From IMG/VR virus record IMGVR_UViG_3300025674_000186, positions 1-33,640 of that record: a stretch of DNA of 33,640 nucleotides; one strand, written 5' to 3'. Under the pieces are notes generated by a model, which made no database searches, was not told the origin of the DNA, and worked only from the letters and a program-made list of their open reading frames with translations. Both the position numbers and the translations under genes were made by a program. The DNA comes from a virus. Below are positions 15,290-24,182 of the stretch, piece by piece. How positions within the stretch are numbered: position 1 is the stretch's first letter; each line of letters begins with the position of its first letter.

Positions 15290-15291
15290 AA

Positions 15292-18200
15292 TTATTCTCC
15301 GTCTCTAAAGGCTCTCGGTACTTTTAATTGTGCAGCATCAGTTAATATCCCTCTTAAAACTGGGCTTGCAGAAACTACAGGTGTTATCTTAGTGACATCT
15401 TTAAGGAAGCCTTCGTAATCACCTTCTGCTACCTCTGCAACTGCATCTTTAGCTGTATTTAATATTCTTAATGCTGGCGCACCGCCTACAGTTTCACCAA
15501 ACAATCTTTCTACTAAGTTTTCTCCACGATCTTGATACATAGGTGCTGCAACTTGAAGTATACGTTCACCTGTACCTAGAATACCTGATGACATTAATGC
15601 ACGTTGAACTAGCTGTGCATCATTAAGGTATGGCGTACTGCCTCCAAACTTAATATAATCTTTAAGCCATTGTGAAGCACCTGCAACCCCCATCATAGTA
15701 ACCATAAGTGCAAATGTGTTATATTTCATTTTAGGACTACCATTTTTTAAATAGTCATTCCAAAGTCGAGGAACAATATTAGCAGTAAAAGTAGAAATAA
15801 AACCATTAAACTGTACAAATAATTGAAAATGCGGATCTTGATAAAACAAAGGTCTATTGTAGGCTTGTGGATTCTGAATACGATCATTAACAAAATACCA
15901 TGTAACAGTATCTAATTGATCATTTACTTCACTTCTTAATTCTACAATATCAGGATCTTGATTTCCATCATCCATATATTTATCAAATATTGTTTGACCA
16001 TTAGCATCAACATCAGGAAACATTATTGCTCTTTGAAGTTCAATAAACCTTTCTACATCCATACCTAAGTCAACTAATTGACGATAAACATCTAATTGAT
16101 CTTGATTATATGGTTCATCTTCTTTTTTAGCCATGAGTATGCGAATACGGTCACTGACAAAACCTGAAACCGAAGCAGCTGCCATTGATCTTTGCAACTG
16201 CGTAATCCCTGCAATACCTGTCCATTTAAAGAAAGCTTTTTGAAACCATGCTTTACTAACATCAACTTCTCCTAATCCATATCGTGTTGCTACTGTAGCG
16301 TCATCAGGAAATAAACCTGCTGCAATAAGATTTTGAACAGATTGGCGATATATAGGCGCTTTAGGTGCGTTTGCTAATGTCGGATGTACTTTCATCTTAG
16401 CAATATCTTTTAATCCACCTACCATTTCACCTACAAAAGTATGTATTGCATCATTAATAGCTTTCATTCCTGTTCCTTGGTATATTAACATAATAAACTC
16501 AGGAAAAGAACTAATTGCTGCAAAAGGCAAACCAATAATTGTAGTAAAGAAAGCACCTGTTCTTTGGAATGCTGCTAGCTTTCTATTTTTAATTGATTTA
16601 AAATTACCTGTTGCTGCATCAATTATGCTTTTAGTATGATAAGCCATTTCAGCTATTTCTTCTTTAGTTAAACCGTCTGCTTCCATTTCAGCAAACAATT
16701 GATCTAAGTGTTTGCCTCCTGCCCCAAAGTATTCTGTATAAGCTGCATACTTTGCTGTTTGATTAACTGTATTCATTGCATTTTGTAATATATTAGTATT
16801 AGCAAATTGTTCATAGCCAGGTTTTTTAGATAACGACTTAAGACCGCCCTTACCTGCTCCAGGAATATATTCAATTCCTTCAACAACAGAAAAATCAGTA
16901 GCATCTTCATTATTAGAAATTTTATTATATAGCATTTCTAATTCTGCTTCAGTATACAATTGATTTCCTTTATCATCAGTTGCATTTTTACGCATCCATT
17001 TAAACCATGCATCACGATTATTTCTTACTTTAGACCAATCCCAGCTTTGTTCATTTAACCATGAATCAGGATCATACTCTAAGTTTTCTCTATTTAAACC
17101 TTGATTTACATAAATACTATTCTTTAAATTATATTCATCAAATGCAAACTCTCTTAATTCAGCTATCGTTGCTTCAATTTGATCTGCATATTTTAAAGTC
17201 TCAGGACTTAATTGATTGCGATCACCATTAACCGCTGAATATTCGCGTATCATATCTGAAATTTTTTGTGAGTTTTTAACTCTATCAGACATTCCAAATC
17301 TTTTAAATACTCTTTGAGGATTTATTTTAGTTAAAAATTCAGCCCTGTATTTACTTGTTTGCGACTCAACATCTCTTCCTGAATATAATCTACCTAAAGG
17401 TTGACCAATTAAAGCATAGAGCTTTCTAGCTGCTGCAGAGCGCCTTAATAATTCAGGTCTAAACGCTGTTGTTGCTGCAGCTCGATATAACTCAGGTACA
17501 TATTTACTAGGATCTTTTAACTTAGTCCAAAAATTACCTCTTAATTTTTCACCAGCTGCTGCACGATTGCTTGCATCTGCACCGCCTTCTTTCTTTTTTG
17601 TTTTAGTGTTAAGATCTTTTGTAATATCATATATATTACCTTGCGGCCCTATCTCCATTCCTAGTTTACCAAACTCATTAAGCCGATCTACACGACCTAA
17701 CATTAAGCCTTTTTGCATTGCAGCACGATCACCTGCTTCAATGATTTGTCCTGCTGTACCAAAAGTAGCACCTAATGTTCCACCTGCAACTGCAGCTTGA
17801 GCAAGTATATTTGAAAATTCATTTGGATTAAAGTTTTCTTTTAATCCACCTTCTGATAATATATTAGAAGCAAGATAGCCTGTACCCTCTTGTCCGACTT
17901 CAGTAGCTAATTCACCAATGCCACCACGAGCAGAGCCTCTAAATATGTTTTTAATAATTGCACTATTATTAACGTGGTCTGAAGAAAAATTACCTATGCC
18001 TTCAATAGCGCCTTTGATTACTGATTTAGTTTCTTTTTTAACTAGCTCTTTAGCTTGTGCAGTAGATAATCCTCGTTCTTGTCTTAAATATTTATATACT
18101 GCTTGACGACCATTTGCAGTTAACAAAGCTGACGGAGGCATAATTGCAGCCATACCAAGACGATCTAATACTGCCATTGCAGTACCTGCCATCATAGCTC

Positions 18201-19305
18201 CTGCCGCTTCTGGTCTACCTTTTGGGCCTTTAATATCATTCCATACATTACCTGAATGTACACCAAACATTGAGCCATAAGCAATAGGCACACTTGCACC
18301 TAATGTTACTGGAGACAATACATGCCCTGCTGTAAGTGTAATTAAATAAGGCGCTGACATTGCCATATTATTAGTCATAAATTGCCATGCATCAAATAAA
18401 CCATCAACATCACGGTAATCAATATTACGAAGTATTGGCGATCTAGATAAATCTTCTTTAGCTATTTCAACATTTTCTGCACCCCAATTTTCAAGCGTTT
18501 CACTTCCTAGTGTTACCCCTGCTAACTCTGCAAAGCCTGCTAATGCAGTTGTCATTCCTTTCCATCCAGTGTTCCATGACTCAGTCATTTGATTATAGGC
18601 AACACCTTCTCTTGTTCTATCGCCATATCTAAAATCAATAGCGCTAAAAGGAACACTACGGCTATCATACTGTCCGTCTAATGCAACATTATAAGCTTTA
18701 CGATAGCCTTCCTCTGTTGCTAAGTTATACCCCTTTTGATCTGCAACTGTTTCAACTACTGCTTGTAAATATTCTTTCTCATTTAATGCAGCTTCTTTAA
18801 ATAAAACAGGTGTTTCTTTTACTTCTTGCAGTTCTTCATTTACTATATTAGCATAATCTCGTTTGCCACGTAGCTGTTCTTTTAACCTACCAGATTCAGC
18901 TGCTCGTTGTCCTTCTTCATCTGTAAATATATTTGTATCAACAGCGCCTGAGCGATATAAGGTATTAGTTAAATCTTCACCAACTGCATTTTGAATTCTA
19001 ACAAGACGACGACCAAAACTATCTACCTCACCTGTATCTATAATTTTATTAAAGCCACCTGTGCTTGCAATTTTAGATACTGCTGATGTTGTTTCTCTGC
19101 CTCCAAGTTGACCTCTTATAAAACGAGGTACTCCATCTTCAACAATTATTTTATTTGTTTCAGGTGCGTTATAACCTACAATACGGAGGTCTTGACCGCT
19201 TCCATCAGATATTGTATCTGCATCTACCCATTTGTAAGTCTTATTATCTGCACCTTGAAACTCTGCAAACTCAACATCTACAAATGCATCATTTTTTTCA
19301 GCCAT
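15292..19305 (-). CDS. Large internal virion protein with N-terminal nuclease (SNase-like) domain
   Basis: At 1337 aa this is the size of T7 gp16 (1318 aa) and occupies a comparable late position. Residues about 20-125 look like a staphylococcal-nuclease domain. VDADT (D28, D30) and LRIVGYNAPE supply R41 and E49 at the family's eight-residue spacing, DSFGRR supplies R99 (the R87 equivalent), and GEDLTNTLYRSGAV follows as in the family. One calcium ligand (D40) is replaced by N46. Hydrophobic, Gly/Ala-rich segments near 315-350, 368-395, 485-510, 913-943 and 1198-1218 could insert into host membrane during DNA ejection. It sits two bases upstream of the putative virion polymerase gene, with AGGAGG before its ATG, downstream of a promoter-like element. 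It is probably ejected with the genome. The nuclease activity is inferred. Confidence 0.75.
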   Translation of the reverse strand: MAEKNDAFVDVEFAEFQGADNKTYKWVDADTISDGSGQDLRIVGYNAPETNKIIVEDGVPRFIRGQLGGRETTSAVSKIASTGGFNKIIDTGEVDSFGRRLVRIQNAVGEDLTNTLYRSGAVDTNIFTDEEGQRAAESGRLKEQLRGKRDYANIVNEELQEVKETPVLFKEAALNEKEYLQAVVETVADQKGYNLATEEGYRKAYNVALDGQYDSRSVPFSAIDFRYGDRTREGVAYNQMTESWNTGWKGMTTALAGFAELAGVTLGSETLENWGAENVEIAKEDLSRSPILRNIDYRDVDGLFDAWQFMTNNMAMSAPYLITLTAGHVLSPVTLGASVPIAYGSMFGVHSGNVWNDIKGPKGRPEAAGAMMAGTAMAVLDRLGMAAIMPPSALLTANGRQAVYKYLRQERGLSTAQAKELVKKETKSVIKGAIEGIGNFSSDHVNNSAIIKNIFRGSARGGIGELATEVGQEGTGYLASNILSEGGLKENFNPNEFSNILAQAAVAGGTLGATFGTAGQIIEAGDRAAMQKGLMLGRVDRLNEFGKLGMEIGPQGNIYDITKDLNTKTKKKEGGADASNRAAAGEKLRGNFWTKLKDPSKYVPELYRAAATTAFRPELLRRSAAARKLYALIGQPLGRLYSGRDVESQTSKYRAEFLTKINPQRVFKRFGMSDRVKNSQKISDMIREYSAVNGDRNQLSPETLKYADQIEATIAELREFAFDEYNLKNSIYVNQGLNRENLEYDPDSWLNEQSWDWSKVRNNRDAWFKWMRKNATDDKGNQLYTEAELEMLYNKISNNEDATDFSVVEGIEYIPGAGKGGLKSLSKKPGYEQFANTNILQNAMNTVNQTAKYAAYTEYFGAGGKHLDQLFAEMEADGLTKEEIAEMAYHTKSIIDAATGNFKSIKNRKLAAFQRTGAFFTTIIGLPFAAISSFPEFIMLIYQGTGMKAINDAIHTFVGEMVGGLKDIAKMKVHPTLANAPKAPIYRQSVQNLIAAGLFPDDATVATRYGLGEVDVSKAWFQKAFFKWTGIAGITQLQRSMAAASVSGFVSDRIRILMAKKEDEPYNQDQLDVYRQLVDLGMDVERFIELQRAIMFPDVDANGQTIFDKYMDDGNQDPDIVELRSEVNDQLDTVTWYFVNDRIQNPQAYNRPLFYQDPHFQLFVQFNGFISTFTANIVPRLWNDYLKNGSPKMKYNTFALMVTMMGVAGASQWLKDYIKFGGSTPYLNDAQLVQRALMSSGILGTGERILQVAAPMYQDRGENLVERLFGETVGGAPALRILNTAKDAVAEVAEGDYEGFLKDVTKITPVVSASPVLRGILTDAAQLKVPRAFRDGE

Positions 19306-19322
19306 TAAAACCTCCTGTAAAT

Positions 19323-19378
19323 AAAAAATCCCTAAGGGATCCTCCCTATAAGGGTGTATTATGGATCTCTTAGGGATT
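19323..19378 (-). terminator. Intrinsic terminator (minus strand) enclosing a promoter
   Basis: A 16-bp inverted repeat with one mismatch: AATCCCTAAGGGATCC at 19327-19342 and GGATCTCTTAGGGATT at 19363-19378. On the - strand it is followed by six T residues (19328-19323). It lies just after the 974-aa gene and before the 1337-aa gene, so incoming late transcripts would meet it. The loop holds the promoter-like element described separately, giving a stop-and-restart arrangement. Confidence 0.75.
19338..19367 (-). promoter_or_regulatory. Candidate promoter for the phage T7-like RNA polymerase (P2)
   Basis: Read on the - strand, the gap contains ATAATACACCCTTATA followed by GGGAGG. This resembles the T7 promoter (TAATAC near the upstream end, TATAGGGAG at the start) with a spacer two bases shorter. 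It matches the element at 31461-31490 over nearly its whole length. The predicted start at the GGG (19346) would produce a short leader ending in AGGAGG before ATG 19305, driving the SNase-like internal protein and the putative virion polymerase. Confidence 0.7.
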
Positions 19379-19381
19379 AAA

Positions 19382-22306
19382 TTATCTTATTAGATTATTT
19401 TTCTTACCTATTCCAATAAGCCTTTCTATCTCATCAGGCTCAGTTTTACTTGCCCATAGAGTAAATGCGCTCCATTGTTTTTCAGGTTCTTTTTCATCAA
19501 ATCGATTTGCTGCATCAGAATTAAATTTAGCAGCTTGTTCTGGATCTCCAAACTTAGAATTTAAAATTGCCCAAGCTTGATAAGTACCCTGCCATTGATT
19601 ATAATAATCTTGAGCATAAGTTAAATAAGTACCATCTGGTTGTTTAATTCTTTGCTTTGGACTCTTAATTGTCATACTACGTTTAATTGCGTTATCTAAT
19701 TTACGCATATTAACTGGTGAAGTTTTACCTACAATTTCCATAGGTATACCTGTTAATACTTCACGAGTTTGCATATCAATATAGTCACGAACATTACGTG
19801 GCTCAATAGAAGACTTCTTTTGACTAAATGCAATTTTAGCTTTAATAAAGTCATCAATTCCCGCTTGAACTTTTGTTGCTAATGCATCTGCATCATTAAT
19901 TGAAACTCCATTTTGCCTAAGTATTTCTCTATAACGAGTTTCTGCTCTGTCTCCAATATCTTTTTCATTAAAGTAAACACGATCATCAAATGATTTTTTA
20001 TCTTTAGTTCCTTGAAAAAGACCTGCCTCGCTATTTCTTTGTTGAGAAGCTTCTTTAGCAAAATCAGAGAAATTCTTTTGCATAGCACCACGCCCTTGAA
20101 CGGACTCATCCCATGGTTCTATAAATCCTGCAAGGCTTGCTACCGATCTTAATTTACCTTCATATTCGACATAATCTAGTTTATCATCGCCTTCAAACAC
20201 TTGCACTTTACCTATTCCAGGAAGATAAGCGTTGCCTGCAAGTCCTTTTATTTTAACTCCTGCAGGTGCTTTCTTTTGAAGAACAGTATAATCTCTTCCC
20301 CTGCCTGCTTCAAACTCTTTGCGAGACTCTTCTGTAAAGTCTAAGTAATCATCATCACGAATATCTTTTTGATATTGTGCTTCAGCTGCTTCTATCCGTC
20401 CCATATATGTTTTAGCACTATAAGCAAATGAAGCGTTATGATCATACCCCATAAGACGACTACCTGTATAAACTAATGCCATACGAGCAAGTTCTTTTGG
20501 ACTAAACAAATCACCAAATGCATCTTTAAAAGCATTTATCGCAACTTTTTTCATGTCTGGAGGAGCGTTATCACCTTTATCTTTGAGGTCATCCTCATTT
20601 CCTGGAGGTGGTTGATCTTTTGAATCAACTGAATCTGCTACAGTTTTAAGTGTACTATATTGAGTTGAATTAGTTACACCTGAATCCTCAAGTTGTTCAT
20701 CTTTTGGTTCTTTAAATTCACCTGAGTCAACATCATAAGTTTGATTTTTTGCAGCTTCTTTAATTACATCTTCATTTTCATTTGCAATTTTTTCAGCATG
20801 ATCATCTCTTATTTTAGTAACTTCTTCTACTTTTGCCAAAGCAGCTTTATGAGCATTTATTAACTCACTAGAAACAGGTAATCCTTTTGCCTGATTATCT
20901 TTAATTTTATTACCAATTTTGTCAGCTTCTGCTTGTCTAGCTTTTACTTGACCACTATTAAAATTACCTACTAATCTATCTTTATCAGGCAGCATATCTA
21001 ATAATGTTGCGTTTGGAACTCCAGGCGCATCTAATGGGACAGGTACACCAAGAAATTCTGCAGGATACATAAAGGCTCTTTTAATTTGAGTTTTTGTTTG
21101 ATCCGATGGAGTTAAATAAGATAAAAAACTTTCATCTTCTTCAGGCTTTGGTGGCATCTGATTTACAGGAGGCACACCACGAGTACCATCATCAACACGA
21201 GGTCTTGCTTGTTCTAACATTTGAGCATCTGATACATCATCACTAGCTTGTGCTTTACTAATTAAAGAAAAACCTGATCCTTGATCAGCGTCTGCAGTTG
21301 CATAAGGCGTTTTAAATAATTCCATTTCTCTAGCTCTACGTGCTTCAAGTCCTGGAAGAACTTCACCACCTGCCATACGAAATTCTGAAGCTTCTTTTTG
21401 AAAAGTGTCAAAGTCACCTGCATTAAGTGCAGCACGAGCTTTACTTACTTCAAATTGAGGACCACCAATATTAAACAACAATGATTTAACTGCTGTTTGT
21501 TGATTAGGATTTAATTCAACATCAACTAAATTATTATAATCATTTTCTACAACTGCAATATCTTTTATTAATTGTTGATTTGCCTCTGCATCAGATAATT
21601 TGTCACCCATTTTAACACCGTAAGTGCTACCATATCCTATGGTTGGAACACCTGCTGGGTCTCGATAAGCTTCATTTCGAAGGCCTTCTTCTTCTTTTAA
21701 AAATTCAGCAAGCATACCTGTATTAGCATACCTAGGTATTTTACCGCCATCTGAGTTATACAAAGAACTAAAGTCCCAAGTATTCTTACGACTACTACGG
21801 TTAGGCTTGCTTTCTTCTAGCTTACCAAGATACTTTTGACCACCGCCTGATCCTTTACGTTCAGTAAATTGACCAATAGAACCATCTTGCAATCTTCTAT
21901 AAACAATTCCTGGAGGAGCAGGCGGAAGCGTTACTGCATCAACTGCACTTTGGTACAGCCCTGAAAGACCTGAAATAAATCCACCATCGGATTCATAAGT
22001 AGGAATAGGTCCACCTTGTGCCTTTTGTATCATGCGACCTTCTTCGTTCATTTGGTCAATCATTTCTTGATTGCCTGGAATACGAGAAGCCTCCGCATTA
22101 ACTACATTTTCTCCAGGAGTTAGCCATGCAGGTACTGTATCAGTTCCTTTAGGATCTCCAGGATGATTACTAGTGTCTGCACCATTATATCCATCAGGCA
22201 TATCAGGTATCATCATCATCATTGGTACAGTAACTTCTGGCTCAAAGAACTCTATGGAGAACATGTTACCATATCGGTCTTTATTAGTAAGACTTTTTAG
22301 TTTCAT
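19382..22306 (-). CDS. Internal virion protein with embedded GH24 lysozyme domain, 974 aa
   Basis: Residues about 198-335 form a T4-type lysozyme (GH24) domain. E207, D216 and T222 in EEGLRNEAYRDPAGVPTIGYG have the spacing of T4 E11/D20/T26, and the domain ends with GLEARRAREMELF, as in many muramidases. Upstream, LTPGENVVNAEA (about 63-74) matches a motif recurrent in phage tail and minor structural proteins. The C-terminal two thirds are charged and helical without a recognised domain. It is probably a virion-associated murein hydrolase that opens a local path through peptidoglycan during entry, the role of the transglycosylase in T7 gp16. It is flanked by the CFI-box protein and by the promoter/terminator gap. 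AGGAGA precedes the ATG. Confidence 0.8.
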   Translation of the reverse strand: MKLKSLTNKDRYGNMFSIEFFEPEVTVPMMMMIPDMPDGYNGADTSNHPGDPKGTDTVPAWLTPGENVVNAEASRIPGNQEMIDQMNEEGRMIQKAQGGPIPTYESDGGFISGLSGLYQSAVDAVTLPPAPPGIVYRRLQDGSIGQFTERKGSGGGQKYLGKLEESKPNRSSRKNTWDFSSLYNSDGGKIPRYANTGMLAEFLKEEEGLRNEAYRDPAGVPTIGYGSTYGVKMGDKLSDAEANQQLIKDIAVVENDYNNLVDVELNPNQQTAVKSLLFNIGGPQFEVSKARAALNAGDFDTFQKEASEFRMAGGEVLPGLEARRAREMELFKTPYATADADQGSGFSLISKAQASDDVSDAQMLEQARPRVDDGTRGVPPVNQMPPKPEEDESFLSYLTPSDQTKTQIKRAFMYPAEFLGVPVPLDAPGVPNATLLDMLPDKDRLVGNFNSGQVKARQAEADKIGNKIKDNQAKGLPVSSELINAHKAALAKVEEVTKIRDDHAEKIANENEDVIKEAAKNQTYDVDSGEFKEPKDEQLEDSGVTNSTQYSTLKTVADSVDSKDQPPPGNEDDLKDKGDNAPPDMKKVAINAFKDAFGDLFSPKELARMALVYTGSRLMGYDHNASFAYSAKTYMGRIEAAEAQYQKDIRDDDYLDFTEESRKEFEAGRGRDYTVLQKKAPAGVKIKGLAGNAYLPGIGKVQVFEGDDKLDYVEYEGKLRSVASLAGFIEPWDESVQGRGAMQKNFSDFAKEASQQRNSEAGLFQGTKDKKSFDDRVYFNEKDIGDRAETRYREILRQNGVSINDADALATKVQAGIDDFIKAKIAFSQKKSSIEPRNVRDYIDMQTREVLTGIPMEIVGKTSPVNMRKLDNAIKRSMTIKSPKQRIKQPDGTYLTYAQDYYNQWQGTYQAWAILNSKFGDPEQAAKFNSDAANRFDEKEPEKQWSAFTLWASKTEPDEIERLIGIGKKNNLIR

Positions 22307-22316
22307 TTACTATCTC

Positions 22317-23483
22317 CTATAACCAAGTTTCTTTAAGTTTTAATACCATAGTTTTATAAATATTATAAGCATCATGCGGTTGATTGTTATCTATTTTTGC
22401 AATTGATAAATCAATTTGTTTTTCAATCCAATCCCAATCTGAATGATCTTTAGGAATAGCTTTAATAATAGCAGGTGCAATATCGTAATATTCTTTAAGG
22501 TCGTCTGACTCTTTTCCACCCATAAATGTATCTCTAAAAGATCTAAGCTTAGTTAAAGTTTCACCATCATCAGCTTCTCCTCGCCGATTAACAATAGCAG
22601 TTGTAATAAAACAAATACTATCGCTACCACCACCACCTCCACTATCAGAGCTAGTATCAGGAGTATCCCAATTTTGCCAATCAGAATTATACGCATCATC
22701 ATCATCGTCTGAAGTGCCAATGTCTATATTAGTAAAGTCAGTTCCTACACCTGAATAATCATCATCACCACCATCGTCATATTGATAATCATTATTGCTA
22801 GTAGCATTACCTGAGTCATCATCATACACAGTCATATCATCAGTATAACCAGTTCCTGAAAAATCATCTACTCCTGTGCTAGGGTCTTCCCAATCCATCC
22901 AACTGCCGCCTTCAAGATCATCAATATCATCATCTGGTGTTGAAGGGCTAGTAGTTATTTCAAATCCACCGCCAGAGTATTCATCATCAATAGGCTCATT
23001 ATTACTGTACCAAGTATTTCCACCGTCATAACTAGTAGCTCCAGGCCCAGTATTATCATCACTATCATCAGAAACAAAGTAAGAACCGCCGCCAGTACTA
23101 CCTCCTCCTGTATCAGGATCAGTAGGCGTAAAAGGAGGTATGTTGTTATCCGCTCCAGGATCATAGTTTATGTTTTGTCTAAACCCTATCATAGGTTGTA
23201 CACCAAAACTAGGGGTATCTGTTCTATCCATTATAGATTGAAACTGTGGATTATTAGCAAAAGGATCTGCCATAGTAACTGTACCAGCATTAGTAGCAGG
23301 AGGCGCTCCTGTATAAGGAACAGTACCGCCTTGTCCTGGAACTAGTTGTGCAGTTGTTGTTACTGCACCTGCTTTTGCTGAAGATGGGCTACCCTGCGCT
23401 GGAGCAAAATCATTTGTATTCATATACCTATCACCGTATTTGGGAAGGTAACTTATTCCAGGTTGATACGGGGTTTGTGTCAT
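22317..23483 (-). CDS. Acidic repeat protein with C-terminal CFI-box domain, 388 aa
   Basis: The N-terminal ~115 residues are Pro/Gly/Thr-rich. The middle (about 115-285) is a low-complexity Asp/Ser/Gly/Tyr region with repeated DDD and GGG clusters. The C-terminal ~100 residues begin CFITTAIV and continue with LTKLRSFRDTF and YYDIAPAIIKAI, the layout of the CFI-box C-terminal domain found at the end of repeat-rich proteins in bacteria and phages. Its function is unknown. The position among internal virion proteins suggests it is structural. Clustered Asp residues may bind calcium. AGGAGAG precedes the ATG. Confidence 0.7.
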   Translation of the reverse strand: MTQTPYQPGISYLPKYGDRYMNTNDFAPAQGSPSSAKAGAVTTTAQLVPGQGGTVPYTGAPPATNAGTVTMADPFANNPQFQSIMDRTDTPSFGVQPMIGFRQNINYDPGADNNIPPFTPTDPDTGGGSTGGGSYFVSDDSDDNTGPGATSYDGGNTWYSNNEPIDDEYSGGGFEITTSPSTPDDDIDDLEGGSWMDWEDPSTGVDDFSGTGYTDDMTVYDDDSGNATSNNDYQYDDGGDDDYSGVGTDFTNIDIGTSDDDDDAYNSDWQNWDTPDTSSDSGGGGGSDSICFITTAIVNRRGEADDGETLTKLRSFRDTFMGGKESDDLKEYYDIAPAIIKAIPKDHSDWDWIEKQIDLSIAKIDNNQPHDAYNIYKTMVLKLKETWL

Positions 23484-23495
23484 CCCACTCTCCTT

Positions 23496-24182
23496 TTATT
23501 TGCCGCCCATACGAGGCATATCATTTTTTCGCCGCATTGGATCTGGGCTAGGGTCTACTTGAGGTCTTGGCATATTTCTCATTGGCATATCTGAATCTAC
23601 TGATGGTCTTCTTGGAAATGTATTTGTAGGTCTATTAAACGGCCTTCTTGAAAACGGGCCTCTTTGTACTTGATTCATTTTTGTAGTATTCATAGGTGGT
23701 GTACCACGATCTCTCATCATACGATTATCACGGTTATACATATCGTCCATCATAGGGCCGCCCATGTGTTTATACATTGGGGGTACTATTCCACCTTTAT
23801 TAAACAAACCAAATGCTTTACCTGCAAGAAGACCCATGCCGACATAAGGCATTGCTGTACCTAATGCTGCCATAGCTCCACCTGTGCCTGCTCCTGCTAC
23901 TGCTTTGCCAGCGGCTGCATTTGCAAGAGAAGCATCGACTCCTGATTTCATTAAGGGAGTAGCAATAGAAGAGGTTGTTGGTGCAGACCCTGTAAGCGCA
24001 CCTGTAAGTGCAGTTTCACCAGCATTAAGTGTACCTTCCATAGCTCTATTCATAGCTAACTGACCAAATTGTTCACCTACACTTGGCTTTTGTTGAAGTG
24101 GCGCACCTTGAGGGGTCTGCATAGTTTGATTAACACCCGTCTTCATTTTCTTTTCATCATCATCACCAGCAATTTCAATCAT
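23496..24182 (-). CDS. Probable ejection/internal virion protein, 228 aa
   Basis: No family is recognised by name. A Gly/Ala-rich hydrophobic central region (about residues 88-130, including MPYVGMGLLAGKAFGLF) is followed by a Met/Arg/Pro-rich, probably disordered, basic C-terminus with repeated RRP and PM motifs. This combination is common in small podovirus pilot or core proteins that enter the host membrane with DNA. The ATG overlaps the previous stop (ATGA). The role is inferred from composition and position. Confidence 0.6.
   Translation of the reverse strand: MIEIAGDDDEKKMKTGVNQTMQTPQGAPLQQKPSVGEQFGQLAMNRAMEGTLNAGETALTGALTGSAPTTSSIATPLMKSGVDASLANAAAGKAVAGAGTGGAMAALGTAMPYVGMGLLAGKAFGLFNKGGIVPPMYKHMGGPMMDDMYNRDNRMMRDRGTPPMNTTKMNQVQRGPFSRRPFNRPTNTFPRRPSVDSDMPMRNMPRPQVDPSPDPMRRKNDMPRMGGK

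Noticed and set aside
22687-23060. ATC-rich runs on the + strand as a non-coding microsatellite
   Set aside because: They are the complement of Asp codons in the acidic region of the 388-aa gene, so coding explains them.
23300-23325. CTCCTGTATAAGGA on the + strand, similar to the reverse complement of the P1/P2 core
   Set aside because: It is inside the 388-aa gene, lacks the G-run and the AT-rich upstream part, and similar short strings (CTCCTGTATAA) recur in coding sequence, so chance is likely.
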